A program made the translations under genes and the position numbers. This document shows, one piece after another, positions 37,564 to 45,935 of a DNA stretch of 64,000 bases. The first letter of the stretch is position 1. Every line of letters begins with the position of its first letter. The notes under the pieces are model-generated. The model made no database searches. It was not told where the DNA came from and was given only the letters and a program-made list of their open reading frames with translations. This DNA is from Bacteroidetes bacterium HGW-Bacteroidetes-4. GTDB lineage: Bacteria; Bacteroidota; Bacteroidia; Bacteroidales; SZUA-534. The stretch lies in contig PHDD01000014.1 in NCBI GenBank assembly GCA_002840905.1, positions 42,587-106,586 on the forward strand, in the 5' to 3' direction.

Positions 37564-38319
37564 ATGAAAGTTTTAATTGTTGAAGATGAATTATACAACC
37601 AGCGCATGCTGCAGGGAATGCTCAAGCAATTGCGACCCCACTGGACCATTGCAGCCATTACCGATAGCGTTGCCGATACCGTAGCGTGGTTGCAAAATAA
37701 CCATCCCGATCTGATTTTTATGGATATTCAATTGGTTGATGGTATTTGCTTCTCAATATTTGAGCGCATCCAAATTAACCAACCCATTGTTTTTACCACA
37801 GCTTACGATAATTATGCCATCCAGGCTTTTAAAGTAAACAGCATTCACTATTTATTAAAGCCCATTAAAGAGTTGGAACTGGAACAAGCCATCAATAAAT
37901 TTGAACGCAACCAAAAAGTTATTCGGCATGAAACCGATTATAGTGAGTTGTTAAAAGCCATTCGCGATGGCGAAAAAAAATACCGAACCCGCTTTATGAT
38001 TCAGGCGGGAACCGCTTACTACAAATTAGAGGTAAGCGATATTGCTTATTTTTACAGTGAGAATAAAATCACATTTGGCGTAATGTTTCAGGGTAAAGAA
38101 CACAGCATCGACTTTACACTCGATGCCCTGGAAGAAGAATTGAATCCTGATACTTTTTTTCGTGCCAATCGGCAACTTATGGTGAATATTAATGCAGTAC
38201 AAAAATTTGAAGACTATTTTGGGGGAAAACTCGCACTAAAACTCACTCCGCCATTTAAAGAAAGTATTACCGTTAGCCGATTAAAAAATGCAGCTTTTAA
38301 AACCTGGATTGGTAAGTAA
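37564..38319 (+). CDS. LytTR-family response regulator
   Basis: 251 residues: a receiver domain (about 1-120) with the acidic pocket in LIVEDE and the phospho-acceptor aspartate in DLIFMDIQLVDG, then FTTAYDNYAIQAFKVNSIHYLLKP with the conserved Thr/Lys pair (cited as FTTAYDNYA and HYLLKP). A LytTR DNA-binding domain occupies about 145-251 (YFYSENKITFGV, FFRANRQLMVNI, ESITVSRLK). It is the partner of the kinase 2 bp upstream. Cytoplasmic; targets unknown. Confidence 0.92.
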   Translation: MKVLIVEDELYNQRMLQGMLKQLRPHWTIAAITDSVADTVAWLQNNHPDLIFMDIQLVDGICFSIFERIQINQPIVFTTAYDNYAIQAFKVNSIHYLLKPIKELELEQAINKFERNQKVIRHETDYSELLKAIRDGEKKYRTRFMIQAGTAYYKLEVSDIAYFYSENKITFGVMFQGKEHSIDFTLDALEEELNPDTFFRANRQLMVNINAVQKFEDYFGGKLALKLTPPFKESITVSRLKNAAFKTWIGK

Positions 38320-38751
38320 CTATTTCTTTTCAAGTTCGCGCAAATCGCTAATTTTTAGTTGTAGTTGGGCTACCTTGTTTTCTTTTTCCTGCGAAAAGGT
38401 TTTCGATTCTTTTACCACAAACTGCAGCACTACCAAAGCTTTTTCATAAAACACCAAACTCTCCTCGTTTTTCCCCTGACGGTAATAAAGTTCGGCCTGT
38501 GTGTTAAAAAGTTCAGCTAAAACCTCCAAATGGCCATAAGAATAATTGTGTTCTTTTAATAAATGGTGGGTCAGTTTTTCGATCGGCAAATTATTAAAAT
38601 AGGCAGCATCCTGTTTCAAAAAATCGGTGAAAGCCGCTTCTATCATTTCGTTTACCCGGTTAAACTCTCCTTTTTTTAAAAAACTCATCATTCCAGCAAC
38701 AAATTCGCCAAGCATTTCGAGCATCTTCATTATATAATCTTTTTGGTACAT
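38320..38751 (-). CDS. DUF6483-like small helical protein
   Basis: 143 residues, mostly alpha-helical, with no signal peptide. The N-terminus MYQKDYIMKMLEMLGEFVAGMMSFLKKGEF matches the DUF6483 family as I remember it (cited as MYQKDYIMKMLEMLGEF). A TPR-like helix pair follows (LAELFNTQAELYYRQGKNEE, YEKALVVLQFV) and a coiled-coil tail (KENKVAQLQLKISDLRELEK). Its stop is adjacent to the LytTR stop (convergent). The role is unknown; the TPR-like helices suggest protein binding. Confidence 0.75.
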   Translation of the reverse strand: MYQKDYIMKMLEMLGEFVAGMMSFLKKGEFNRVNEMIEAAFTDFLKQDAAYFNNLPIEKLTHHLLKEHNYSYGHLEVLAELFNTQAELYYRQGKNEESLVFYEKALVVLQFVVKESKTFSQEKENKVAQLQLKISDLRELEKK

Positions 38752-38865
38752 GGCTGGATGATCTAAATTAAAAGTAATTAAAGCCCTGTTAATAAACTAA
38801 TTTTTAAAAACTTAAAGATAAACAATAAAAGTAAAACGGCGCAAAACCTAAGTGCATCAAAATCA

Positions 38866-40137
38866 TTAATACAAATAATACTTTTGCGATTCAGCTTTAA
38901 ATTTTGCCGCATCGCGCTCCCATAGGGGTTTTATACGGTCAAAATTAAAATCTTCCATCAAAGCTTTACGGATAGTATCGGTACCACAACCCAAATCGAA
39001 CATTCGGTAGCGGCTTTCCTTTCCTTTAAAAATATCGAACGATGGATTGAGTTGATGGGCTACCTGTAAAAAGTAAAACTGTATTTGCGTGAGATTGGCT
39101 TTTTTAAAATCGGTGATATGCACCTGAACACCTTGCAATTCCTGTCCTTTTTTTGCCTGATAATACGGTTTAAAATAAATAGGCCTGAATAACACTCCTT
39201 CAAAGTTTAATGCATTCATGGCATCGGCCAGACTATCGGCATTAATGTTTTCGGTGGCCAGGGTCTGAAACGGCAGGGTGTAACCAATACCAATCAGGTT
39301 GGGATCAATTTCACCAATAATACCGCTAACTGCGTAATAAAAAGCCGACTCATAATGCGGAATATGTGGCGAAGTTGGAACCCACTGCAAACCGGTTTCT
39401 GCAAAAGTCATTTCGCGTGCGTACCCCTGCATGGGAACTACTTGTAAGCTGCATTGTTTTCCTTCGGAAAGCAAACCCTCGTAATTCAGCATACGCGTAA
39501 GTTCACCCGCTGTAAGCCCATACAAATAAGGAATTTTAAACTGACTGACAAACGAAAAAAAACCCTCGCTCACCAAAGGCCCTTCAACACGCTCACCTCC
39601 CAACGGGTTTGGGCGATCGAGCACCACCACTTCTTTTCCAAAATCGGCAGCGGCTTCCATTACAAGTCCCAACGTGCTGATGTAGGTATAGGAACGTGCT
39701 CCGATATCCTGAATATCGTACACCATCACTTCGATCAGAGCCATTGCTTCAGCATTGGGTTTGCGGTCTTTTCCGTAGAGCGAAAAAACAGGAAGGCCGG
39801 TTTTGCTATCGGTTTGGTTCCCTACCTTATCGCCAGCCGAAAAGTTACCGCGTACGCCATGTTCGGGGCCAAAAAGAGCAACCAGGTTTACCAACTCACT
39901 TTCGTGTAAAATATCGATAGTCGATTTTAGATGGCTGTCAACTCCGGTGGGATTGGTGACCAATCCTACGCGTTTACCCTGCAAAATCGAAAAGTTGTCT
40001 TGTTGTAAGACTTCGAGTCCCAATAAAAATGGTATTTCGGCTTTCGTTTCCTCAGGGGTTAAAACTACCGTTTCGCTTGTTTTACATCCTGCAAAAGCCA
40101 ATAAAAAAAACACCAATACCTGAGCATAATTTTTCAT
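38866..40137 (-). CDS. namZ: NamZ-type exo-beta-N-acetylmuramidase (DUF1343, GH171), lipoprotein
   Basis: 423 residues from the ATG at 40137, chosen because it starts a lipoprotein signal (YAQVLVFFLLAFAGC). DUF1343 signatures are clear: GKRVGLVTNPTGVDSH, VALFGPEHGVRG, GLPVFSLYGKDRKP, VYDIQDIGARSYTYISTL, VLDRPNPLGG and LQWVPTSPHIP. B. subtilis NamZ of this family releases MurNAc from the non-reducing end of glycan strands. Here it would act in the periplasm or at the outer membrane and supply MurNAc for the kinase and MurQ. It is divergent from the D-lactate dehydrogenase gene, sharing the candidate operator at 40198-40217. Enzymatic function is by family. Confidence 0.9.
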   Translation of the reverse strand: MKNYAQVLVFFLLAFAGCKTSETVVLTPEETKAEIPFLLGLEVLQQDNFSILQGKRVGLVTNPTGVDSHLKSTIDILHESELVNLVALFGPEHGVRGNFSAGDKVGNQTDSKTGLPVFSLYGKDRKPNAEAMALIEVMVYDIQDIGARSYTYISTLGLVMEAAADFGKEVVVLDRPNPLGGERVEGPLVSEGFFSFVSQFKIPYLYGLTAGELTRMLNYEGLLSEGKQCSLQVVPMQGYAREMTFAETGLQWVPTSPHIPHYESAFYYAVSGIIGEIDPNLIGIGYTLPFQTLATENINADSLADAMNALNFEGVLFRPIYFKPYYQAKKGQELQGVQVHITDFKKANLTQIQFYFLQVAHQLNPSFDIFKGKESRYRMFDLGCGTDTIRKALMEDFNFDRIKPLWERDAAKFKAESQKYYLY

Positions 40138-40164
40138 AGCAATTCCGTATTTTATTTCGGAAAA

Positions 40165-40172
40165 CAAATATA
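40165..40172 (-). promoter_or_regulatory. Candidate -7 box TATATTTG for namZ
   Basis: Exact TAnnTTTG match on the minus strand, 28 bp upstream of the namZ start. The candidate GntR operator lies 25-45 bp further upstream, at and beyond the -33 region. Confidence 0.5.
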
Positions 40173-40197
40173 ATATTTAATTTTACAAGCCTATAAG

Positions 40198-40217
40198 ATG
40201 TATGACATATTATACAT
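40198..40217. promoter_or_regulatory. Candidate GntR operator, namZ/D-lactate dehydrogenase divergent promoter
   Basis: ATGTATGACATATTATACAT is an imperfect palindrome (ATGTAT / ATACAT arms). It is identical to the kinase/amidase site at 15 of 20 positions, defining ATGTANNANNTATTANACAT. It ends 17 bp before the dehydrogenase start and overlaps a near-consensus -7 box (TACATTTA, 40213-40220). Confidence 0.65.
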
Positions 40218-40233
40218 TTAAGTTTTACATGCC

Positions 40234-43080
40234 ATGATAACAACAATAGCTAAAGATACCATTAAAACACTGCTAAAAAAGCTCGATAAAAAACAATTTT
40301 TGAGCAGTGAACTCATGCGGATAGCCTATGCTGCCGATGCCGGATGTTACCAAAAAATTCCCCAATTGGTAATAAAAAGTAAAAACGATGAGGAAGTTCG
40401 CTTTATTTTAGCCCACCTAAACAGTAAAGGCATTCCGGTAACTTTCCGGGCAGCCGGAACCAGCCTTTCGGGACAGGCTATCAGCGACTCGGTGCTACTT
40501 GAGGCTCGTGGCGACAATTGGAGTAAAGTTTCGGTGTTAGACGACGGAAAACGGGTGAAAACACAAATTGGTATTACAGGCAACCGGCTCAATCAGTTGC
40601 TTAAACCCTATAAACGAAAATTTGGTCCCGACCCTGCATCGATAAACTCAGCGCTTATTGGCGGAATTATTGCCAACAATGCCAGTGGTATGAGCTGTGG
40701 AACACATGCCAACAGTTATGCAACCATCGAAAGTGCACGCATTATTTTTTCCGATGGCACGTTGCTCGATACCGCCGACCCGGAAAGTTGTGCATCGTTT
40801 TTAAAAAACAAAGCTGAGATGGTAGAAACGCTGCAGAATTTAAAGAAAGAAATAGAATCACATCCCGATCTAAAAGCAAAGATTACGGAAAAATATCAGA
40901 TAAAAAACACCACGGGCTACGGGCTCAATGCATTAGTCGACTTTGACGACCCAATGGATATTATTCTACATTTGATGGTTGGTTCCGAAGGAACGCTGGG
41001 ATTTGTTTCTGAAGCAGTATTTAAAACTGTTCCGGTACTACCCCATAGGGCCTCGGCTATGATTTACTTCCACTCCCTAAAAGATGCCTGCGATGCAGTT
41101 CCGGAATTAAAAAAAGCCCGGGTTTCAGCCATTGAATTACTCGATCGCGAAGCCCTGCGTTCTGTGGAAAATCAAAGCGGAATACCTGAATACCTAAAAT
41201 CTTTTGAAAAAGGCGTTACCGCACTGCTTATCGATTTGGAAGCAGCAACCGAAAGTGAACTGGAACTCTTGATGCATAATACCCACCAGGCGCTGTCGAA
41301 TTATAATTTGGTGCGTAATTTTGAACTGTCTCAGAACATCAAACAAATAAACGATTACTGGAAAATTCGTAAAGGGGTTTTTCCCTCGGTTGGTGGCACC
41401 CGAAAAAACGGAACTACGGTAATTATTGAAGATGTGGCCGTAAAAATGGAGCACCTCACACAGGCTGTACTCGACTTGCGCCAAATGCTCGACGACAATG
41501 GCTACGCCGACGCAGTAATTTACGGTCACGCGTTGGAAGGAAACCTGCATTTTATTTTTGCTCCCGATTTTACCGATGCGCACGAATTGGATAACTACGA
41601 AAACCTGATCACCAAACTAGTGCATCTTATCATCGATAAATACAAAGGTTCGCTGAAAGCTGAGCACGGAACCGGAATAAATATGGCCCCTTTTGTTCGC
41701 TACGAATGGGGCGAAGAATTATACCGTATGATGCAGACCATAAAAAAGGTTTTCGATCCAAATCACATTTTAAATCCCGGAGTAATAATAAACGACGATC
41801 CCAAAGCACATCTGAAGCATTTTAAACCTCTTCCGCTGGTCGACGAAACCGTTGATAAGTGCATTGAATGCGGATTCTGCGAAATAAACTGCCTGTCGAC
41901 CGGCTACACCCTTTCAGCAAGGCAACGAATTGTAGTGTTGCGCGAAGTAAATCGATTGAAAGCAACTCAGGATAACCCAAAAATGCTTGCAGCCATCGAA
42001 AAACAGTTTCAGTTCCTGGGCAACGAAACCTGCGCCGCCGACGGTCTCTGTGCTACCTCCTGCCCGCTCTCCATCGACACCGGAATATTAATAAAAAAAC
42101 TCCGCGACCAGCATAATAGCAAAAATAAATCGGCGCAAAAATGGGCCTTGCGTATTGCCGGTAATTTTGATACCACACAAAGTGTTTTGCGCAAAGGACT
42201 GGGTTTTGTAGCTTTTTCGCAGAGCTTGTTGGGAAACCAAGTGATGCAGGGCCTTGCTTCTACTGTTCGTGCAGCGTCGTTTAACACCATTCCAGCCTGG
42301 AACCCTTACCTACCGCAAGCTGCAAAAATTAAAAACATAAAACCCAGACAAGCCCATAACAATAAACTCAAAGTGGTGTATTTTCCCAGTTGTATTAACC
42401 AAACCATGGGACCAGCCAAATACGACTCCGACCAGAAACCATTAATACAGGTAACTATAGAAGTGCTGGAACGAGCCGGTTATCAGGTACTTTTTCCGGA
42501 AGCTATGAACCAGCTTTGTTGCGGAACTCCCTGGGAAAGCAAGGGTTTTATTCAGGTAGCCAATCAAAAATCGGAAGAACTGGAAAAAGCCCTGTTAAAA
42601 ACTTCAAACAATGGAGAATACCCGGTATTATGCGATACCAGCCCATGCATTTACCGAATGAAAAAAGTAATGGACTCCCGCTTGAAACTTTACGAACCGG
42701 TTGAATTTGCCCACGATTTTTTGCTGGATAAACTGACTTTCGAAATATCGAATCAAAAATTGGCCTTTCACATAACCTGCAGCAGCACCAAAATGGAATT
42801 GACCGATAAATTCGTTAAAGTAGCCCAGTCCTGTACCAGTAAGGCTATTTTTCCTGAAGAAGTGGGATGCTGTGGCTTTGCCGGCGACAAAGGTTTTTCG
42901 CATCCCAAACTAAACGACTGGGCACTGCGCAAATTAAAACCAGCCATTAACGGATGTCAAACCGGCTATTCAAACAGCAGAACCTGCGAAATCGGCTTGT
43001 CAAAAAACAGCGGTATCAACTACAAATCGATAATGTACCTGATTGATGCGGTAACAAAACAAAAGGTAAACAAGGCTTAG
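40234..43080 (+). CDS. FAD/Fe-S D-lactate dehydrogenase (GlcD-GlcF fusion type)
   Basis: 948 residues. The N-terminal FAD_binding_4 region (about 40-240) has TFRAAGTSLSGQAISD and FGPDPASINSALIGGIIANNASGM (cited as FGPDPASINSALIGG). A linked oxidase C-terminal domain follows, with YGHALEGNLHF and EHGTGINMAPFVR. Two Fe-S cysteine clusters come next: CIECGFCEINC near 542 and CAADGLCATSCP near 598. Two CCG-type half domains follow (FPSCINQTMGP, LCCGTPW; GCCGFAGDKG near 878). This layout is that of respiratory D-lactate or glycolate dehydrogenases. D-lactate is favoured because MurQ produces it and because the gene shares a promoter region and operator with namZ. The product would be pyruvate with electrons to quinone. 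Confidence 0.85.
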   Translation: MITTIAKDTIKTLLKKLDKKQFLSSELMRIAYAADAGCYQKIPQLVIKSKNDEEVRFILAHLNSKGIPVTFRAAGTSLSGQAISDSVLLEARGDNWSKVSVLDDGKRVKTQIGITGNRLNQLLKPYKRKFGPDPASINSALIGGIIANNASGMSCGTHANSYATIESARIIFSDGTLLDTADPESCASFLKNKAEMVETLQNLKKEIESHPDLKAKITEKYQIKNTTGYGLNALVDFDDPMDIILHLMVGSEGTLGFVSEAVFKTVPVLPHRASAMIYFHSLKDACDAVPELKKARVSAIELLDREALRSVENQSGIPEYLKSFEKGVTALLIDLEAATESELELLMHNTHQALSNYNLVRNFELSQNIKQINDYWKIRKGVFPSVGGTRKNGTTVIIEDVAVKMEHLTQAVLDLRQMLDDNGYADAVIYGHALEGNLHFIFAPDFTDAHELDNYENLITKLVHLIIDKYKGSLKAEHGTGINMAPFVRYEWGEELYRMMQTIKKVFDPNHILNPGVIINDDPKAHLKHFKPLPLVDETVDKCIECGFCEINCLSTGYTLSARQRIVVLREVNRLKATQDNPKMLAAIEKQFQFLGNETCAADGLCATSCPLSIDTGILIKKLRDQHNSKNKSAQKWALRIAGNFDTTQSVLRKGLGFVAFSQSLLGNQVMQGLASTVRAASFNTIPAWNPYLPQAAKIKNIKPRQAHNNKLKVVYFPSCINQTMGPAKYDSDQKPLIQVTIEVLERAGYQVLFPEAMNQLCCGTPWESKGFIQVANQKSEELEKALLKTSNNGEYPVLCDTSPCIYRMKKVMDSRLKLYEPVEFAHDFLLDKLTFEISNQKLAFHITCSSTKMELTDKFVKVAQSCTSKAIFPEEVGCCGFAGDKGFSHPKLNDWALRKLKPAINGCQTGYSNSRTCEIGLSKNSGINYKSIMYLIDAVTKQKVNKA

Positions 43081-43799
43081 TTTTCAGCCATTAAATCGCG
43101 GATAACCTGCGAAGCGCAAAAGATACCAAAAAGCGGAGGCAGATAACTTATGGTTCCCACCATCGATTTTTTGTTTTGTTCGCCTTCGGTTTCCACCACG
43201 GCATCTTCGGCAACCGGCTCCGAAGAATAAACTACCGGAAAGCCTCCATGAATATTGAGTTTACGAAGCCGCTTGCGTATAATGCGCGCCAGTTTGCAAT
43301 TGTACGACTTGCTTAAATCGGCAATATGAACCTTTGTTGGATCAATTTTACCTCCGGCTCCCATAGAACTTACCAGTTTTAATCCACGCTGCATGCAATG
43401 ATAAATCAGGTAAATCTTTGGTGATAAGGTATCGATAGCGTCCACCACGTAATTAAAATCTTCGGTTAAGAGTTCAATCATAAACTCATCGCGGATAAAG
43501 CGATCAACTACGGTCAATTCCAGTTTGGGATTTATATCTTTTAATCGCTGACCCATTAATCCGGCTTTGCTTTTTCCCAAATTACTCAATATGGCAGGTA
43601 GCTGCCGGTTCAGGTTGGTTAAATTTACCACATCACCATCAACAATAGTCATTTTTCCAATACCGGCACGAACTATCATTTCAGCAGCATAGGATCCAAC
43701 TCCACCCAAACCAACCACCAATACATTTTTTTCAGCCAATCGGGCAACCTGTTCTTTTCCCAACAATAATTCGGTGCGTTCTAACCAGTTTTCGTGCAT
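43077..43799 (-). CDS. tcdA: tRNA threonylcarbamoyladenosine dehydratase TcdA
   Basis: 240 residues from the ATG at 43799 (the longer frame to 43859 adds 20 residues before the conserved WLERTELLLG). The ThiF/E1-like Rossmann motif VLVVGLGGVGSYAAEMIVRAG is near residues 25-45 (cited as GLGGVGSYAAE). MTIVDGDVVNLTNLNRQ and VDAIDTLSPKIYL follow. TcdA cyclises t6A37 of tRNA to ct6A using ATP. The start overlaps the end of the TatD-family gene by 19 bp, and the stop overlaps the dehydrogenase stop by 4 bp in convergent orientation. Cytoplasmic or membrane-associated. Confidence 0.92.
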   Translation of the reverse strand: MHENWLERTELLLGKEQVARLAEKNVLVVGLGGVGSYAAEMIVRAGIGKMTIVDGDVVNLTNLNRQLPAILSNLGKSKAGLMGQRLKDINPKLELTVVDRFIRDEFMIELLTEDFNYVVDAIDTLSPKIYLIYHCMQRGLKLVSSMGAGGKIDPTKVHIADLSKSYNCKLARIIRKRLRKLNIHGGFPVVYSSEPVAEDAVVETEGEQNKKSMVGTISYLPPLFGIFCASQVIRDLMAEN

Positions 43800-44476
43800 C
43801 GCGTTCCAAAAACTTTTACAAAATTCGTATAAACAATGTCCTTCAATTCGTCGATGCAAATATGGCGCAATTCGGCGGCTTTTTGATAAATGTTTTCAAT
43901 TTTTTCATCGGAATCATCGGTCTCTAAAAACAAATATTCGGCCGGTATTTTCTGAAAAACTTCTTTCACTTTTGCCTGTTGCAAAAGTGCTGTGCCAAAC
44001 GAAAGATAACATCCCAGCTTAATCAATTGCTGTGCCGTTTGTAAGCTTCCGTTAAAACCATGGAAAATCCAGGGAACTTTAGGATTCATCTGCTTGTGCA
44101 GGGCCGCCAAATCGCTCCAGGCACGCACACAATGCAAAATCACCGGCAACCGATGCTTTTCGGCAATATGGTGCTGTGCATTAAAAACCCTGATTTGTAT
44201 TTCAAGCGAAGTGGCAATTGCCCGGTCGATACCAATTTCACCCACAGCACAGATTGCCTGATTTCCGGCTTGTTTATCCAACATTTTAAGCGCTTCTTCC
44301 AGCCGGGTTTCGGCAATATGCCAGGGATGCAATCCCAAACTAAAGGTTACCCCCGAATTCACCGGAGCGCCAATGTTTGCATTAAGTAATTCGATGCCCA
44401 AATTCCGGATCTTATGCGTATGTATATTAACCCATGGATGCATAAACGAAAATACATAATCCGGAGGAATAGCCAT
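43781..44476 (-). CDS. TatD-family metal-dependent hydrolase
   Basis: 231 residues from the ATG at 44476; a longer frame begins at 44527, but the family begins close to the HxH motif. Metal-binding landmarks: NIHTHK near the N-terminus, GEIGID, PVILHCVRAWSDL, WIFHGFNGS and FLETDDSD. Members are Mg-dependent deoxyribonucleases or phosphoesterases; it is a little short compared with E. coli TatD (260). It overlaps tcdA by 19 bp, so the two are coupled. Substrate not known from sequence. Confidence 0.88.
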   Translation of the reverse strand: MAIPPDYVFSFMHPWVNIHTHKIRNLGIELLNANIGAPVNSGVTFSLGLHPWHIAETRLEEALKMLDKQAGNQAICAVGEIGIDRAIATSLEIQIRVFNAQHHIAEKHRLPVILHCVRAWSDLAALHKQMNPKVPWIFHGFNGSLQTAQQLIKLGCYLSFGTALLQQAKVKEVFQKIPAEYLFLETDDSDEKIENIYQKAAELRHICIDELKDIVYTNFVKVFGTRCTKTG

Positions 44477-44603
44477 GAGATTGTTTGGAATTTTAATATT
44501 AATGCAAACCAAAAAAACAGGATACAAGTTAAAATCGTTAACTTTTTTTTAGCTAAACGCAACCAATTACCCTGCAAATAGCCTCGTATTAATTGATTTT
44601 AAT

Positions 44604-44611
44604 TATTTTTG
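44604..44611 (+). promoter_or_regulatory. Candidate -7 box TATTTTTG for the DUF6588 gene
   Basis: Exact TAnnTTTG match 59 bp upstream of the ATG at 44671. The leader is AT-rich with no further recognisable site. Confidence 0.45.
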
Positions 44612-44670
44612 ATTAAACCAATAGACGCTGCAATTGTAGTATTATGTAACTAAATTAAAATTAAAATACC

Positions 44671-45771
44671 ATGAAGAAGATTTTTACACTAAGCCTTATT
44701 GCTTTGGCTTTACTTTTGAATCAAGCCAAAGCCCAGGTAGCTACCTTTAGTTTAAGCGATTTAAACAGCTATGTAAACGCCTACACCTCGCCTTTTGCCA
44801 AAGCTATGCCCATTGGTTTAAGCAGTGGCTGGGCAACCACAGCAAAAACCCACAACATGTTGGGTTTCGATTTAACCTTGAGTACATCGCTGGTAATGAT
44901 TCCCGGTTCTGAAGGAACCGTTACAGCGAGCAGTATTGACCTGCCGGCAAGTTTCAGTTTTTCAAACCCGGGTGCCGAAGTTCCTACCATCCGGGGCGAC
45001 AAAGACCTTACTCCTCCCGATATCAATATCTTATTGCAATCAGGAAGCCAGTCACAAACGTTAAGTTTCCCTGCTTTTAAAGGCTTAAATATGGGCATTG
45101 TTCCGTCGGCGGCCATTCAGATAGGTTTTGGCCTGCCCAAAGGAACCGATATTATGGTGCGTTTTATCCCCGATTTCAGTGGAACGGTAAACAAACTGGT
45201 TCCCGACAATGTGGATGTTTCGCTCGAAAAAACCGGCATGTGGGGTTTGGGAGTTAAACACGATATTAAACAATGGATTCCCGTAATTAGTAAGGTTCCT
45301 TTTTTACAGATTTCGGGATTATTGGGCTATTCAAAATTTAAAACCGGTTTTTCAGGAGGTGCATTGGCGGTTAACCCTGATATATTGGGAATTACCAATG
45401 GTACCCTGGCCAATAACGATGCTTTATGGAACGACCAAAGTTTTAACATGAATGCCTCGTCGTTCTCAGCAAATCTTTTGGTTGGAGCCAGCTTACCCGT
45501 ATTTCAGCCTTTTATTGGATTGGGTTTAAACCGTGGAAGTTTTGAAAGTGGTTTTTACGGAACTTACCCCATTGTTGAAATTAACAGTACTAACGGAAAT
45601 CTCGAAATCAATGATTCAGAAAGTGATCCTTTGGTAGTAAAACAAACCGTGAACAATTTTAATTTCCAGGCGGGTGCCCGGCTAAAACTGGGACCCATTG
45701 TGTTCCATTACGCCCTGAGTATGCAAAAATACACAATGCATACAGCAGGTTTGGCGGTAACTTTACGTTAA
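44671..45771 (+). CDS. DUF6588 family exported protein, probable outer-membrane barrel
   Basis: 366 residues with a signal peptide (LSLIALALLLNQAKAQ). The region after it (YVNAYTSPFAKAMPIGLSSGWATTAKTH, cited as PFAKAMPIGLSSGWATTAK) matches the DUF6588 family as I know it. The remainder is glycine- and aromatic-rich alternating sequence (GLGVKHDIKQWIP, LVGASLPVFQPFIGLGLNRG, FNFQAGARLKLGPIVFHY) that suggests an outer-membrane beta-barrel. It stands alone between divergent TatD and the convergent respiratory operon. Function unknown. Confidence 0.75.
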   Translation: MKKIFTLSLIALALLLNQAKAQVATFSLSDLNSYVNAYTSPFAKAMPIGLSSGWATTAKTHNMLGFDLTLSTSLVMIPGSEGTVTASSIDLPASFSFSNPGAEVPTIRGDKDLTPPDINILLQSGSQSQTLSFPAFKGLNMGIVPSAAIQIGFGLPKGTDIMVRFIPDFSGTVNKLVPDNVDVSLEKTGMWGLGVKHDIKQWIPVISKVPFLQISGLLGYSKFKTGFSGGALAVNPDILGITNGTLANNDALWNDQSFNMNASSFSANLLVGASLPVFQPFIGLGLNRGSFESGFYGTYPIVEINSTNGNLEINDSESDPLVVKQTVNNFNFQAGARLKLGPIVFHYALSMQKYTMHTAGLAVTLR

Positions 45772-45787
45772 AAAAGTATCATTTATA

Positions 45788-45871
45788 AAAACCTGCGCAG
45801 GTTTTGCTCAAAAGCTGCTGTGGTTTTGCCAAAGATCTGCGCAGGTTTCCGGTAAAAGCTGCGCAGCTTTT
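45788..45871. repeat. Three CTGCGCAG palindromes, including two 18-bp perfect ones
   Basis: AAAACCTGCGCAGGTTTT (45788-45805), a CTGCGCAG core in GATCTGCGCAGGTTT (45837-45844) and AAAAGCTGCGCAGCTTTT (45854-45871) lie in 84 bp after the DUF6588 gene. The last is followed by seven T. Confidence 0.75.
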
Positions 45872-45874
45872 TTT
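45854..45874 (+). terminator. Probable terminator of the DUF6588 gene
   Basis: A palindrome with a terminal run of seven T, 83 bp past the stop codon. The hairpin must open a few central bases to form a loop, so its strength is moderate. Confidence 0.55.
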
Positions 45875-45935
45875 AATCCATTCTTTTATTCGGTTTTTTA
45901 TGCTGATTTCAGGAAAAGCAAAAAGGCCGGCTTTT

